Translations under genes and position numbers: made by a program
Assembly (NCBI GenBank): GCA_043820265.1
Contig: JBDREA010000098.1
Coordinates: 1 to 46,369 of the forward strand
Length of the DNA stretch: 46,369 bases
Direction of reading: 5' to 3'
Origin: JBDREA01 sp043820265
GTDB lineage: Archaea; Altiarchaeota; Altiarchaeia; IMC4; JBDREA01
Shown: in pieces, positions 22,105 to 30,204 of the stretch
Layout: every line of letters begins with the position of its first letter
Position numbering within the stretch: the first letter of the stretch is position 1
The notes under the pieces: generated by a model
The model's input: only the letters and a program-made list of their open reading frames with translations
The model's database searches: none
Told to the model about the DNA's origin: nothing

Positions 22105-23481
22105 CTAATCTATGAGTTTTGTTTGCTTCTTTTTTATGGGGTATTGTCCTGTGAGACAGGCCACGCAAAGTTTTTCCTTTGGAAATCCGATGGATTCGAC
22201 GAGTCCTTCTATGCTTGTGTAGTGTAGACTGTCTGCACCGATTTTCTTTCTTATTTGGTTGACTGTCTTTTTGGAAGCTATGAATTCGCCCTTGGTTTGC
22301 ATGTCTATCCCATAAAAGCATGGATGCTTTATAGGTGGGCATGCAATCCGTACATGAACTTTTTCGGCGCCGGCATCTTTAAGTAGTTTTACTAGCCGTT
22401 TTTGAGTGGTTCCTCTAACGATTGAGTCGTCTACTAATATGACCTCTTTGCCTTTTATCTCGCTTGTGATGGGATTCATTTTCAAACGTACGTTGAAGTC
22501 TCTCATGCCCTGCTCAGGTAAAATGAATGTTCGGCCGACGTAGGTGTTTTTCATTAATCCCTCAGAGTAGTATATTCCGCTTTCCTCTGAGTATCCGATT
22601 GCCGTTGTAATTCCCGAGTTCGGGACGGGTATCACTATGTCTGCGTCGATGTCTGGTAGTTTCGCTGTTGCCTCGTGGTATAGGTTCCATCCAAGCTTCT
22701 TTCTAACTTCGAATACTGATCTGCCGTTGATGACAGAGTCGGGTCTTGCGAAGTAGACGTATTCGAACATGCAGTGTTTGACTTCGTCTTTTAAGCCGAA
22801 ATGGGAGGACAACTTTCCCTTCTCGAGAACTAGTATCTCTGAGGGTTTTACGTCTCTTACAAGAGGGACCTGTATTGCATCGAGTGCGCAACTTTCTGAT
22901 GCGAATACGTGTGTTCCGGCCTTATATCCATAGACCAGCGGCCTTATTCCATGAGGGTCTCTGACTGCGATCAACTTGTCTCCCGAAAGAATGGTCAGGC
23001 AATATGCGCCCTCCAGGTATCTCATGGTCTTTTTGATGGCCTCGACCAGGTCGCCGCATTGGATATGTTCTCTTGCTATGATGTGTGCTATAACCTCTGT
23101 ATCGGAGGTCGTGGAAAATATGTTGCCTCTGTGCTCCAATCTAGTCTTCAATTCAAAGGAGTTGACAATGTTTCCGTTGTGGGCTATCGCAAAAGAACCC
23201 ATTGCGTAGTTGATCAGAAGTGGTTGGGCGTTCTGGAGCCTGCTTTCACCGGTCGTCGAATATCGGACATGCCCTATTCCAACGTTTCCCTCAAGATCTA
23301 TTTCCCGAAAGACTTCGGAGACCAACCCCATGTTCTTATAGGCGCGGACCTTGCCTTTGTGGAATGTCGCCATACCAGCGGACTCCTGGCCGCGGTGTTG
23401 CAGCGCATATAATCCAAGATAGATTCGAGAATAGACTGGTTCATCAGACATTATCCCGAAAACAGCGCATTTATCCCTCAT
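22105..23481 (-). CDS. purF: Amidophosphoribosyltransferase
   Basis: 458 residues. It catalyses the first step of purine synthesis, transferring glutamine amide nitrogen to PRPP. The N-terminal nucleophile Cys is residue 5 (MRDKCAVFGI), so a short propeptide must be removed. The glutaminase domain has LQHRGQESAGMA and AHNGNIVNS. The PRPP loop is VILVDDSIVRGTT. Cysteines in CMFEYVYFARP, ACPPIKHPCFYG and CVACLTGQYP fit the [4Fe-4S] cluster of the Bacillus-type enzyme. Divergent from argJ with a 56-nt gap. Confidence 0.97.
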   Translation of the reverse strand: MRDKCAVFGIMSDEPVYSRIYLGLYALQHRGQESAGMATFHKGKVRAYKNMGLVSEVFREIDLEGNVGIGHVRYSTTGESRLQNAQPLLINYAMGSFAIAHNGNIVNSFELKTRLEHRGNIFSTTSDTEVIAHIIAREHIQCGDLVEAIKKTMRYLEGAYCLTILSGDKLIAVRDPHGIRPLVYGYKAGTHVFASESCALDAIQVPLVRDVKPSEILVLEKGKLSSHFGLKDEVKHCMFEYVYFARPDSVINGRSVFEVRKKLGWNLYHEATAKLPDIDADIVIPVPNSGITTAIGYSEESGIYYSEGLMKNTYVGRTFILPEQGMRDFNVRLKMNPITSEIKGKEVILVDDSIVRGTTQKRLVKLLKDAGAEKVHVRIACPPIKHPCFYGIDMQTKGEFIASKKTVNQIRKKIGADSLHYTSIEGLVESIGFPKEKLCVACLTGQYPIKKKQTKLID

Positions 23482-23537
23482 TCTTTTTTTACTCAGAGGA
23501 GTTTATTATTTCTCATTGGAGTTATATAAGCGTCAAA

Positions 23538-24710
23538 ATGAGGTTTCAGAGTTCGACTAAGGGGATTTGCGGGGAAGGTTTCCATGCCTCTGGAATTCGT
23601 CTGGGAAAGTGCGGGGTCACATTAATATTGGCTGCTTGTCCGTGCACTGCAGTGGGCGTCTTTACAAAAAACTCTGTGAAGGCTGCCCCTGTTGTTTTGT
23701 CCAAACAGAGGATTGGGGGCAGAATAAAAGCTATTGTCGCAAACTCCGGGAATGCTAATTGCTGTGTTAAGGGCGGATTGGATGATGCCAAAGCGATTGG
23801 GGATTATGCTTCTGAAAAGCTTGGAGTCCCTAAAAATTCCGTTTTGGTTGCATCAACGGGTGTAATTGGAAAAAAACTGGATTTGGGTTTGATAGAGGAG
23901 TTGACGAAAAAAGCGGCTTATAAGCTTAAATCCAACTCTCAGGCGAGCTTGGATGCCGCAAAAGCCATCATGACCACCGATACGAAAGCTAAGATGTATG
24001 CTGTAAAGAGCGGAGAGTTATTTGTGGGAGCAATAGCTAAGGGTTCGGGCATGATTCACCCGGATATGGCGACCATGCTCTGCTTTATCACAACGAACGC
24101 GAAGCTGCCTAGAAAACAGCTTCAATCTAGCTTAAACGATGCTGTGGCTGAAAGCTTTAATATGGTTTCCGTAGACGGCGACCAGAGCACAAACGACACA
24201 GTGATTCTTTTAAGCAATGGGTTTAAGAAATGCAAAAAAGATCTATTTCAGGGAATGCTTAAGCAAGTCTGTGTGGAGATAGCTAAAAAGATCGCAGCGG
24301 ACGGGGAGGGGGCGTCCAAATTTTTCGAGGTGAATGTCTCCGGCGCTAGATCTGAAAAAGAAGCCAGGATAGCAGCCAAAGCCGTCGAATCTTCTCCTTT
24401 GGTGAAGACTGCCTTATATGGCTCTAATCCGAACTGGGGAAGGATTGCGGGAAAAATCGGTTCAGTGATCGATGCTAGATTTGAGCGGATGTCGATAACG
24501 TTTTCGTCCAAAACTGAAAAAGCAAAGGTTCTCTCCAAGGGCGTGGGGATAAAATCAAAAGATTCTTTAACTCTCAGAAAAGCCAAAAAGATCCTCAGAT
24601 CAAAGGAGATAGTAGTCACAGTGAATCTCGGATCTTGTAAAGGTAAAGCAACCGCTTGGGGATGCGATTTGACGCCAGAGTACGTTAAGATCAATGCAGA
24701 ATACAACTAG
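23538..24710 (+). CDS. argJ: Glutamate N-acetyltransferase / ornithine acetyltransferase (ArgJ)
   Basis: 390 residues from the ATG at 23538 (MRFQSSTKGICGEGFHASGI). The frame is open far upstream, but that part is antisense to purF. ArgJ recycles acetyl from N-acetylornithine to glutamate in arginine synthesis. The self-cleavage/catalytic Thr is T179 in MATMLCFITTN; other motifs are VANSGNANCC, ASTGVIGKKL, GDQSTNDTV and YGSNPNWGRI. Complete. Confidence 0.96.
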   Translation: MRFQSSTKGICGEGFHASGIRLGKCGVTLILAACPCTAVGVFTKNSVKAAPVVLSKQRIGGRIKAIVANSGNANCCVKGGLDDAKAIGDYASEKLGVPKNSVLVASTGVIGKKLDLGLIEELTKKAAYKLKSNSQASLDAAKAIMTTDTKAKMYAVKSGELFVGAIAKGSGMIHPDMATMLCFITTNAKLPRKQLQSSLNDAVAESFNMVSVDGDQSTNDTVILLSNGFKKCKKDLFQGMLKQVCVEIAKKIAADGEGASKFFEVNVSGARSEKEARIAAKAVESSPLVKTALYGSNPNWGRIAGKIGSVIDARFERMSITFSSKTEKAKVLSKGVGIKSKDSLTLRKAKKILRSKEIVVTVNLGSCKGKATAWGCDLTPEYVKINAEYN

Positions 24711-24713
24711 GAA

Positions 24714-25331
24714 ATGAGAGTCGCTGGATCAGACATAAAAGTCGTGGAGGGATTGATAGCCCTAAACGGGGTAGTCTTCATCATGTCCATGGCGAACCAG
24801 GAGATGGTTTTTCAGAATATGGGCATGTCTTTTTCTTCCTTTTTCATTAAACCCTGGACCATCATCACGAGCATGTTCGTGCATGCCGGATTCCACCACA
24901 TACTCTGGAACATGATAGGGCTTTTCATGTTCAGCATGTATCTTGAGAGGCTTATCGGAGAAAAGATACTCTTAAAGATCTACATGATCGGCGGGATATG
25001 CGGCGGACTCCTGTACCTTTTTACTGCAATGATTGGTTTAGCCCATCCAAACACCATCGTAGTCGGCGCAAGCGGGGCGATTTTCGCATTGGGTGCGACA
25101 CTCGCCGTCCTGCGCCCCAACATCCAGATATACCTGTTTCCCATACCCTTCCCCATGCCCCTCTACGTCGCCGTGTTCTTCTTCATGGTCGTGATGAGCT
25201 TTCAGCCAGGGGTCGCATGGGCAGGCCACTTCGGAGGACTGGCAGCAGGAGTCTACTTTGGCTTCCAACTGAAAAAACAAACACCAGAATACCAGATAAT
25301 TACACCATACGGAAGGACTAGATACTATTAA
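24714..25331 (+). CDS. Rhomboid-family intramembrane serine protease
   Basis: 205 residues, about six TM helices. The catalytic dyad is S120 in VVGASGAIFALG and H172 in WAGHFGGLAAG. The L1/TM2 motif VHAGFHHILWNMIGLFMF supplies the oxyanion-side histidines and Asn. It cleaves membrane proteins within or near the bilayer. It starts 3 nt after argJ, although the functions are unrelated; the 3' end overlaps the carB gene by 4 nt tail to tail. Confidence 0.93.
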   Translation: MRVAGSDIKVVEGLIALNGVVFIMSMANQEMVFQNMGMSFSSFFIKPWTIITSMFVHAGFHHILWNMIGLFMFSMYLERLIGEKILLKIYMIGGICGGLLYLFTAMIGLAHPNTIVVGASGAIFALGATLAVLRPNIQIYLFPIPFPMPLYVAVFFFMVVMSFQPGVAWAGHFGGLAAGVYFGFQLKKQTPEYQIITPYGRTRYY

Positions 25332-27091
25332 GCAAAGTATTCGTTCCAGCTTTTGACTTGTAGTTCTTTGTTTTTTACGTATTCGATTGCTTGGACTGAT
25401 GCTTTGGCGCCGGCGTAGGTTGTTATATAGGGTAGGTTTAGCTCGATTGCCGCCCGCCGGATTTGGTATCCGTCTTTGTCTTGCTGGCCGAGTGGGGGAG
25501 AATTGATTATCAAAGAGATTTTTCCTCGTTGGATTAAATCCAGGATGTTGGGTTTCCCTTCGCTGATCTTTTGGGTGAGAGAAGATTTGATTCCGTGTTT
25601 TTTGAAGTAGTCTCTTGTCCCTTCAGTTGAAGTGACTGAGAACCCAAGTTTTTGAAAGCGCTGGGCGACAGGTAACATTAGGGCTTTGTCTTCTCCCCGG
25701 ACACTTATGAAGACGTTACCTTCCATGGGAATCTTATTTCCGGCAGATAGCTGGGATTTGTAGTATGCTGTGGGAAAGTCAGCATCCAATCCGATTACTT
25801 CGCCTGTAGACTTCATCTCAGGAGAGAGGACAGGATCAACTCCCGGAAGTTTTAGGAAGGGAAAAACGACCTCTTTTACTGCTACGTGTTTGATTTTACG
25901 CATCGGATAAAGATCAGATGCCAAGTCTTTCAGTTTTTGGCCCACAATGACCTTGGCTGCAAGTTTGGCAAGTGGGATACCAACTGCCTTGGATACGAAT
26001 GGAACAGTCCTAGATGATCTTGGATTGGCTTCGAGTGTGTAGACAACTTTATCCTTAACAGCGTATTGCACATTCATCAAACCTATGATATTCAACTCTA
26101 AAGCTAGATTCCTAGTGTATTCCTCAATTGTCTTGATTACTTTTTTGGAAAGTGTTTGAGGAGGGATAACACATGCAGAGTCTCCCGAATGAACACCAGC
26201 AGCTTCGATATGCTCCATTATCGCGCCAATCAAAACGTCTTTTCCGTCGCATACTGCGTCGACGTCTACTTCTACGGCATCCTGCAGGAATTTGTCGATC
26301 AGAATCGGGTGTTTGGGAGACACCTTGGTAGCCTCAACCATGTAGCTATTCAGCTCGTCTTCGGCATAGACTATCTCCATTGCCCTGCCACCCAACACAT
26401 AGCTTGGGCGCACAAGAACAGGGTAACCGATTCTTGCCGCGATGGCTTGGACCTCCTTAAAGGTAAATCCAGTGCCCCATTCAGCGGAGGGCATGCCCAG
26501 TTTCTCCAATACTTTTCCGAAGAAATTTCGGTTCTCTGCCCGGTCGATGTCAGAAGGTTTTGTGCCGAGGATTTTGACGCCGTTTTCCGCGAGCTCAGAA
26601 CATAGGTTGATTGAGGTCTGGCCTCCGAACTGGACCATTACTCCAAGAAGGTTTCTATCTTCGATTTCCACGACATTCAGCACATCCTCTAATGTAATGG
26701 GTTCAAAGTATAGCTTGTCTGAGATGTCGAAATCCGTTGATACGGTTTCGGGGTTGTTGTTGATGATAATCGTTTCTATCCCAATCTCTTTAAGGGCAAA
26801 AATGGCATGTACTGTGCAGCAGTCGAATTCAATACCTTGTCCAATCCGAATCGGTCCCGAACCCAGAATGATAACTTTTTTTTCATTAGATGATTTTGAT
26901 TCGTTTTCGGATTCGTAGGTGGAGTAGTAGTAGGGAGTGAATGCATCGAATTCTGCCGCACATGTATCTACCATCTTATATGAGGCCTTCAAGCCTTCCT
27001 TTAGCCTAAAGTCTCTGACTTCAATTGTTTCCCCTATATGTGAATCGAGGAAACCCATCCGCTTAAGCCTTAAAATTTTCTCTTTGTCCAT
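25328..27091 (-). CDS. carB: Carbamoyl phosphate synthase large subunit, C-terminal half
   Basis: 587 residues covering only the C-terminal portion: a short piece of the middle oligomerisation domain, then ILGSGPIRIGQGIEFDCCTV, an ATP-grasp domain (GYPVLVRPSYVLGGRAMEIV, YTLEANPRSSRTVPFVSKAV) that makes carbamoyl phosphate from carbamate, and the C-terminal MGS-like allosteric domain. The first half must be encoded elsewhere. Split carB genes are known in methanogens such as Methanocaldococcus, so this is not necessarily damage. carA and carB1 are not in the window. Upstream lies a paired inverted repeat. Confidence 0.92.
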   Translation of the reverse strand: MDKEKILRLKRMGFLDSHIGETIEVRDFRLKEGLKASYKMVDTCAAEFDAFTPYYYSTYESENESKSSNEKKVIILGSGPIRIGQGIEFDCCTVHAIFALKEIGIETIIINNNPETVSTDFDISDKLYFEPITLEDVLNVVEIEDRNLLGVMVQFGGQTSINLCSELAENGVKILGTKPSDIDRAENRNFFGKVLEKLGMPSAEWGTGFTFKEVQAIAARIGYPVLVRPSYVLGGRAMEIVYAEDELNSYMVEATKVSPKHPILIDKFLQDAVEVDVDAVCDGKDVLIGAIMEHIEAAGVHSGDSACVIPPQTLSKKVIKTIEEYTRNLALELNIIGLMNVQYAVKDKVVYTLEANPRSSRTVPFVSKAVGIPLAKLAAKVIVGQKLKDLASDLYPMRKIKHVAVKEVVFPFLKLPGVDPVLSPEMKSTGEVIGLDADFPTAYYKSQLSAGNKIPMEGNVFISVRGEDKALMLPVAQRFQKLGFSVTSTEGTRDYFKKHGIKSSLTQKISEGKPNILDLIQRGKISLIINSPPLGQQDKDGYQIRRAAIELNLPYITTYAGAKASVQAIEYVKNKELQVKSWNEYFA

Positions 27092-27125
27092 TAGATCTGC
27101 ACTATAGAATTGTTCCTTTTATAGT

Positions 27126-27163
27126 GGAGGACATAACTTTATAAACAATCTCTTATGTCCTCC
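27126..27163. promoter_or_regulatory. Paired inverted repeat around the carB TATA box
   Basis: GGAGGACATAA (27126-27136) and TTATGTCCTCC (27153-27163), with the inversion extending five more bases outward with one mismatch. The 16-nt spacer holds TTTATAAA, the likely minus-strand TATA box of carB. The same half-site occurs at 35239-35276. Confidence 0.65.
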
Positions 27164-27170
27164 AATATAT

Positions 27171-27218
27171 CTGAGGCCCCATCTCATCTAAGAGTGGTCT
27201 AGAAAGATGTGGCCTCAG
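27171..27218. promoter_or_regulatory. Second inverted repeat, upstream of the UbiA gene
   Basis: CTGAGGCCCCATCT (27171-27184) and AGATGTGGCCTCAG (27205-27218), 13 of 14 complementary, spacer 20 nt. A TATA-like TATTTAAGG follows at 27222-27230, 44 nt before the UbiA ATG. Same architecture as the neighbouring repeat but a different half-site. Confidence 0.55.
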
Positions 27219-27273
27219 CCATATTTAAGGGCTTTACATATTAAAACTTGGAGAAAAAGTCCAGTTTGACAAT

Positions 27274-28155
27274 ATGAAAATCCAGGAGATATTGAACTAC
27301 ACGAAGGCGTTTTTCGAGATAATTAGGGTCAGAAACTGCCTTCTCGGGTTTGTCGGTGTCATGTTGGGAGCATTACTGGTCTCTCAAGGTAACTTTAGCG
27401 TCCTTTTTGCACAAAAAACAGTCTTTGCAGGATTGGCAGCGGCATTCATCCTCGGGGCGGGAAACGCGATAAACGACTACTCCGATTATGAAATAGATAA
27501 AATCAACCGACCGAATAGGCCTCTGCCGAGTAAGAGAATCAGCAGAAGTGACGCCTTGATGATGACTTTGACGCTTTTTCTTCTGGGTTTAGCCCTCTCG
27601 AAGGCAATAAACAGGTATTGCCTCTACATCGCCATTTTTAACACGGTTCTTTTGGTCCTCTATGCGGTATATTCGAAAAAAGTGCTGTTTCTTTCTAATC
27701 TGACGGTCAGCTATCTTGTAGGTTCAATCTTCATTTTCGGAGCACTTTCAACGATTGATTCGGGTGTGAATCCGTTGACGTTGCCTGGGATCCAGATAAC
27801 AGGAATCCTAAGTATCTGTGCCGGCTTAATGACAATCTCGCGCGAGATAGTAAAGGACATCGAAGACATAGAAGGCGATAAAAAATCGTATTCTCTGACT
27901 CTGCCCATCCACTTTGGGGCAAAAACCGCAAAAAAAACAGCTCTTGTTTTCACTATTGCAGCAGTCCTATTGAGTCTATTGCCCATGATATTTGCACCTC
28001 AGGGATTCGATACACTCAAGTATTTGATATTCATAGGTGTGGCAGATATTAGTTTCCTGTTTTCATTTACCATGCACCCCAGCCTGGCTCAGCAGGTCAT
28101 GGTTGCAGGCATGGCATTCTCGCTTATGGGGTTTTATGCCGGCTTCCTCCTCTAA
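27274..28155 (+). CDS. UbiA-family prenyltransferase, probable digeranylgeranylglyceryl phosphate synthase
   Basis: 293 residues, about eight TM helices. The first Asp-rich motif is N67-D68-x2-D71-x3-D75 in NDYSDYEIDKINRPNRPLPS; the second is in REIVKDIEDIEGDKKSYSLT. Archaeal UbiA homologues of this length and motif (RPLPSxxIS, SLTLP) attach the second geranylgeranyl chain to GGGP in ether-lipid synthesis. Other UbiA reactions (quinone or tetrapyrrole prenylation) cannot be excluded. Confidence 0.85.
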   Translation: MKIQEILNYTKAFFEIIRVRNCLLGFVGVMLGALLVSQGNFSVLFAQKTVFAGLAAAFILGAGNAINDYSDYEIDKINRPNRPLPSKRISRSDALMMTLTLFLLGLALSKAINRYCLYIAIFNTVLLVLYAVYSKKVLFLSNLTVSYLVGSIFIFGALSTIDSGVNPLTLPGIQITGILSICAGLMTISREIVKDIEDIEGDKKSYSLTLPIHFGAKTAKKTALVFTIAAVLLSLLPMIFAPQGFDTLKYLIFIGVADISFLFSFTMHPSLAQQVMVAGMAFSLMGFYAGFLL

Positions 28156-28215
28156 GCAAAGACTTTTAAGAGCCGCCAACATAAAGATAACTCAAATTTT
28201 ATTTGTAAGTCCAAA

Positions 28216-28411
28216 TAGCTCAGCCTAGTGCGTGAGATTTCGCTACGCGAAATCTACGCCCTAAGGATGCGAAGCATCCTTGGGCACTAGGAATCACGAA
28301 GTGATTCCTGTGTGCAAGTTCGCTTTGAGCGAACTTAGCACCCAACGTCGATTTCATCGACGTTAGGGCGCAGAAATCCCAAAAGGGATTTCTCGCGGAG
28401 CGCGTGCTTGG
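28216..28411 (+). repeat. tRNA-Thr-like 5' half split by six tandem clamp-bulge-triloop hairpins
   Basis: TAGCTCAGCCTAGTG (28216-28230) and GGAGCGCGTGCTTGG (28397-28411) match tRNA-Thr positions 28456-28470 (14/15) and 28470-28484 (15/15). Between them, at the 3' edge of the D-loop, lie six abutting hairpins. Stems and loops: AGATTTCGC/TAC, AAGGATGC/GAA, AGGAATCAC/GAA, AAGTTCGCT/TTG, AACGTCGAT/TTC and AGAAATCCC/AAAA, each followed by its perfect complement. Each stem sits on a 3-4 bp clamp (GCGT/ACGC, GCCC/GGGC, CAC/GTG, GTGC/GCAC, CCC/GGG, CGC/GCG) with one bulged base. No ORF. Confidence 0.88.
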
Positions 28412-28448
28412 CGAGAAAGTAAGAATAAACGTAAAGTAGAAAAATTAA

Positions 28449-28522
28449 GCCCCAGTAGCTCAGCCTGGTGGAGCGCGTGCTTGGTAAGCACGAGGCCCTG
28501 GGTTCAATTCCCAGCTGGGGCT
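28449..28522 (+). tRNA. tRNA-Thr(GGT)
   Basis: 74 nt. Acceptor GCCCCAG/CTGGGGC, D-stem GCTC/GAGC, anticodon stem CGTGC/GCACG with loop TTGGTAA (anticodon GGT), T-arm CTGGG/CCCAG with TTCAATT, discriminator T as usual for archaeal tRNA-Thr. No intron. The partial interrupted copy lies 37 nt upstream. Confidence 0.95.
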
Positions 28523-28682
28523 TAATCTTTTTCTTTTGTTTTCTTCTTGAAGGGATTTCCTTGTTTGTTTTAGGGTTGAGGGTTATCGAAATAGAAAAAG
28601 TTACTTTTTGATAATAATCAATAAATCACATAACTTATTAATACTTAATCCTAATATTATTTTGGAAATCGAGGGTTGAAAA

Positions 28683-28856
28683 ATGAAACCTGAAAAGGAT
28701 AACTTATTGGGGAAAATGCTTGAAGACTTTCAGAAACACTGTGTTAAAGCCCCAAAAGGCGTGGACCTGGATTACTTATTCAGCGGCTCAAGAGATTACT
28801 CCGGAGATTATTCAGGGGGGGAAAAGTCTAAAGACAAAACGATTTCTATCCAGTAG
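28683..28856 (+). CDS. Small hypothetical protein, 57 residues
   Basis: ATG at 28683 follows GAGGGTTGAAAA, a possible ribosome site, and an A/T-rich upstream region with TATA-like TTATTAATAC (28637-28646). The product starts MKPEKDNLLGKMLEDFQKHC and ends with a Ser/Gly/Tyr-rich charged tail. No family recognised. Confidence 0.45.
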   Translation: MKPEKDNLLGKMLEDFQKHCVKAPKGVDLDYLFSGSRDYSGDYSGGEKSKDKTISIQ

Positions 28857-28882
28857 CTTTCTATTGCACACTCATCGATTTG

Positions 28883-29500
28883 TTACCATCTGTCTTCTGG
28901 TCGCACACATCTTCCCTCGGTTAAACAATTTCTTTGGCCAGCCGACTCTTCACAGAAGTAGGCAACCTGGCAGGGTTTGTTGAAAAGACAGTGCTCAAAC
29001 ATCTCGGCTGTTTTGTTGAATCGACATGATGCCTTGTTGGAATTAGGATTCAGACAGGTGTAATCTACCCAGTCATGGTAGACGTCATTGTCCTTGCAGT
29101 ACTTTATTGAATAATGAGGAGAACTGCAGTCCTCTTTTGTCCTGCACTCGATCTCGCATTCCTCGCAGGGTCCCCCGCAGTCGATTGCGGTCTCGTTTTG
29201 GTTTTGGATGCCATCATCACAGGTTGGCAGTGGGATGCTTGTGGTAGAAGTCGAAGTAGTCGAGGTGCTGGTCGAAGAAGTGGAGCTGGTCGTCGAAGTA
29301 GATGAGGTAGATGGGGTTGAAGTCGAAGAAGTTGATGTAGATGAGGTTGAAATCGTTGAGGGAAGCGTGAATTTAGGGCATTCTTCGACTGTTGGGGCCT
29401 TGCTTCCATCCCAGCAGCTCGCGCCTTTTTCTGCGCCGATGCATCCTGAAAAAAAGACCAACAACAATACGAATAAAGAAGGCCAAAAAAATGATGTCAT
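28883..29500 (-). CDS. Predicted lipoprotein with Ser/Thr stalk and Cys-rich domain
   Basis: 205 residues. Signal peptide with lipobox-like FFSGC (Cys at about residue 20), a first small Cys pair, a pure S/T/P stalk of about 45 residues, the motif CDDGIQNQNETAIDCGGPC seen in many archaeal and bacterial surface proteins, then a Cys-rich module (CRTKEDC...) resembling that at 11668-12228. It is probably lipid-anchored and surface exposed. Confidence 0.75.
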   Translation of the reverse strand: MTSFFWPSLFVLLLVFFSGCIGAEKGASCWDGSKAPTVEECPKFTLPSTISTSSTSTSSTSTPSTSSTSTTSSTSSTSTSTTSTSTTSIPLPTCDDGIQNQNETAIDCGGPCEECEIECRTKEDCSSPHYSIKYCKDNDVYHDWVDYTCLNPNSNKASCRFNKTAEMFEHCLFNKPCQVAYFCEESAGQRNCLTEGRCVRPEDRW

Positions 29501-29611
29501 TGTAACTAGACAATGGAACCAGAAAATAAAAGAGAAACGACGAATAGATACCTTGGTATGAGGGGGTATGATATTTCGCAGGTTTTTATGGACACATAAC
29601 TATAAACCCAC

Positions 29612-30196
29612 ATGGTAGTACAATCTGCTATGCTTGCTATTGTCGATCACATCCGCCAGATAGTAGACCATCTGGATGAAAGACAGCTAAACCAGATGCT
29701 TGAAGATATTAAAGTTGCAGATAGGATTTTTCTTATGGGAGCCGGTAGGTCGGGGCTCGCGGTCAGGGCATTTGGCATGCGTCTCGTGCAGCTTGGATTA
29801 AAGGCGTATATAGTTGGTGAAACGATAACGCCTGCGATTGCAGAAAATGATCTCTTCATTGCAGTGTCAGGGTCTGGTGAAACCTCTACTGTGGCGAATG
29901 GTGCAAGGATTTCAAAGAAGGTGGGGGCAAGAGTTTTGGCAATCACGTCTTATCCTGAATCGACTGTTGGAAAATTGGCTGATGATGTTGTCGTGATCAA
30001 GGGTAGGACAAAGATTGATGTGGAAAAGGATCATGTAAAAAGCCAGTTAGAGGGTAAACATTCTACTCTTACGCCCTTGGGGACCTTGTTTGAGGATACT
30101 GTTATGGTTTTCTTTGACGGAGCCATTGCGGGGTTGATGAATGTTTATGGTGCTGGAGAAACAGATATGAAGCGAAGGCACACTTCGCTCGAGTAG
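29612..30196 (+). CDS. hxlB: 6-phospho-3-hexuloisomerase (SIS domain)
   Basis: 194 residues (or 188 from the ATG at 29630, which lies about 30 nt from TATAAA at 29601 and would suit a leaderless transcript). The single SIS domain shows IFLMGAGRSGLAVRAFGMRL, GETITPAIAENDLFIAVSGSGET and the C-terminal PLGTLFED with a terminal HTSLE. In archaea this enzyme and hexulose-6-phosphate synthase make ribulose 5-phosphate from fructose 6-phosphate (reverse RuMP). The synthase is not in the window. Confidence 0.92.
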   Translation: MVVQSAMLAIVDHIRQIVDHLDERQLNQMLEDIKVADRIFLMGAGRSGLAVRAFGMRLVQLGLKAYIVGETITPAIAENDLFIAVSGSGETSTVANGARISKKVGARVLAITSYPESTVGKLADDVVVIKGRTKIDVEKDHVKSQLEGKHSTLTPLGTLFEDTVMVFFDGAIAGLMNVYGAGETDMKRRHTSLE

Positions 30197-30204
30197 AATA
30201 TAAC

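Noticed and set aside
23220..23537. N-terminal extension of argJ by 106 codons
   Set aside because: It is antisense to the start of purF, and the ArgJ family start matches the ATG at 23538.
25328..27091. carB as a truncated pseudogene
   Set aside because: Split carB genes occur in other archaea, and this half has a clean start, complete domains and its own promoter signals.
28230..28397. CRISPR array
   Set aside because: The units are self-complementary hairpins with different stems; there is no constant repeat alternating with unique spacers, and no cas genes are present.
28720..28983. 87-codon plus-strand frame
   Set aside because: It is out of frame with the better 57-codon ORF at 28683 and runs antisense into the lipoprotein gene.
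29114..29561. Plus-strand frames rich in Val/Glu or Arg/Ser
   Set aside because: They are antisense to the Ser/Thr-repeat stalk of the lipoprotein gene.
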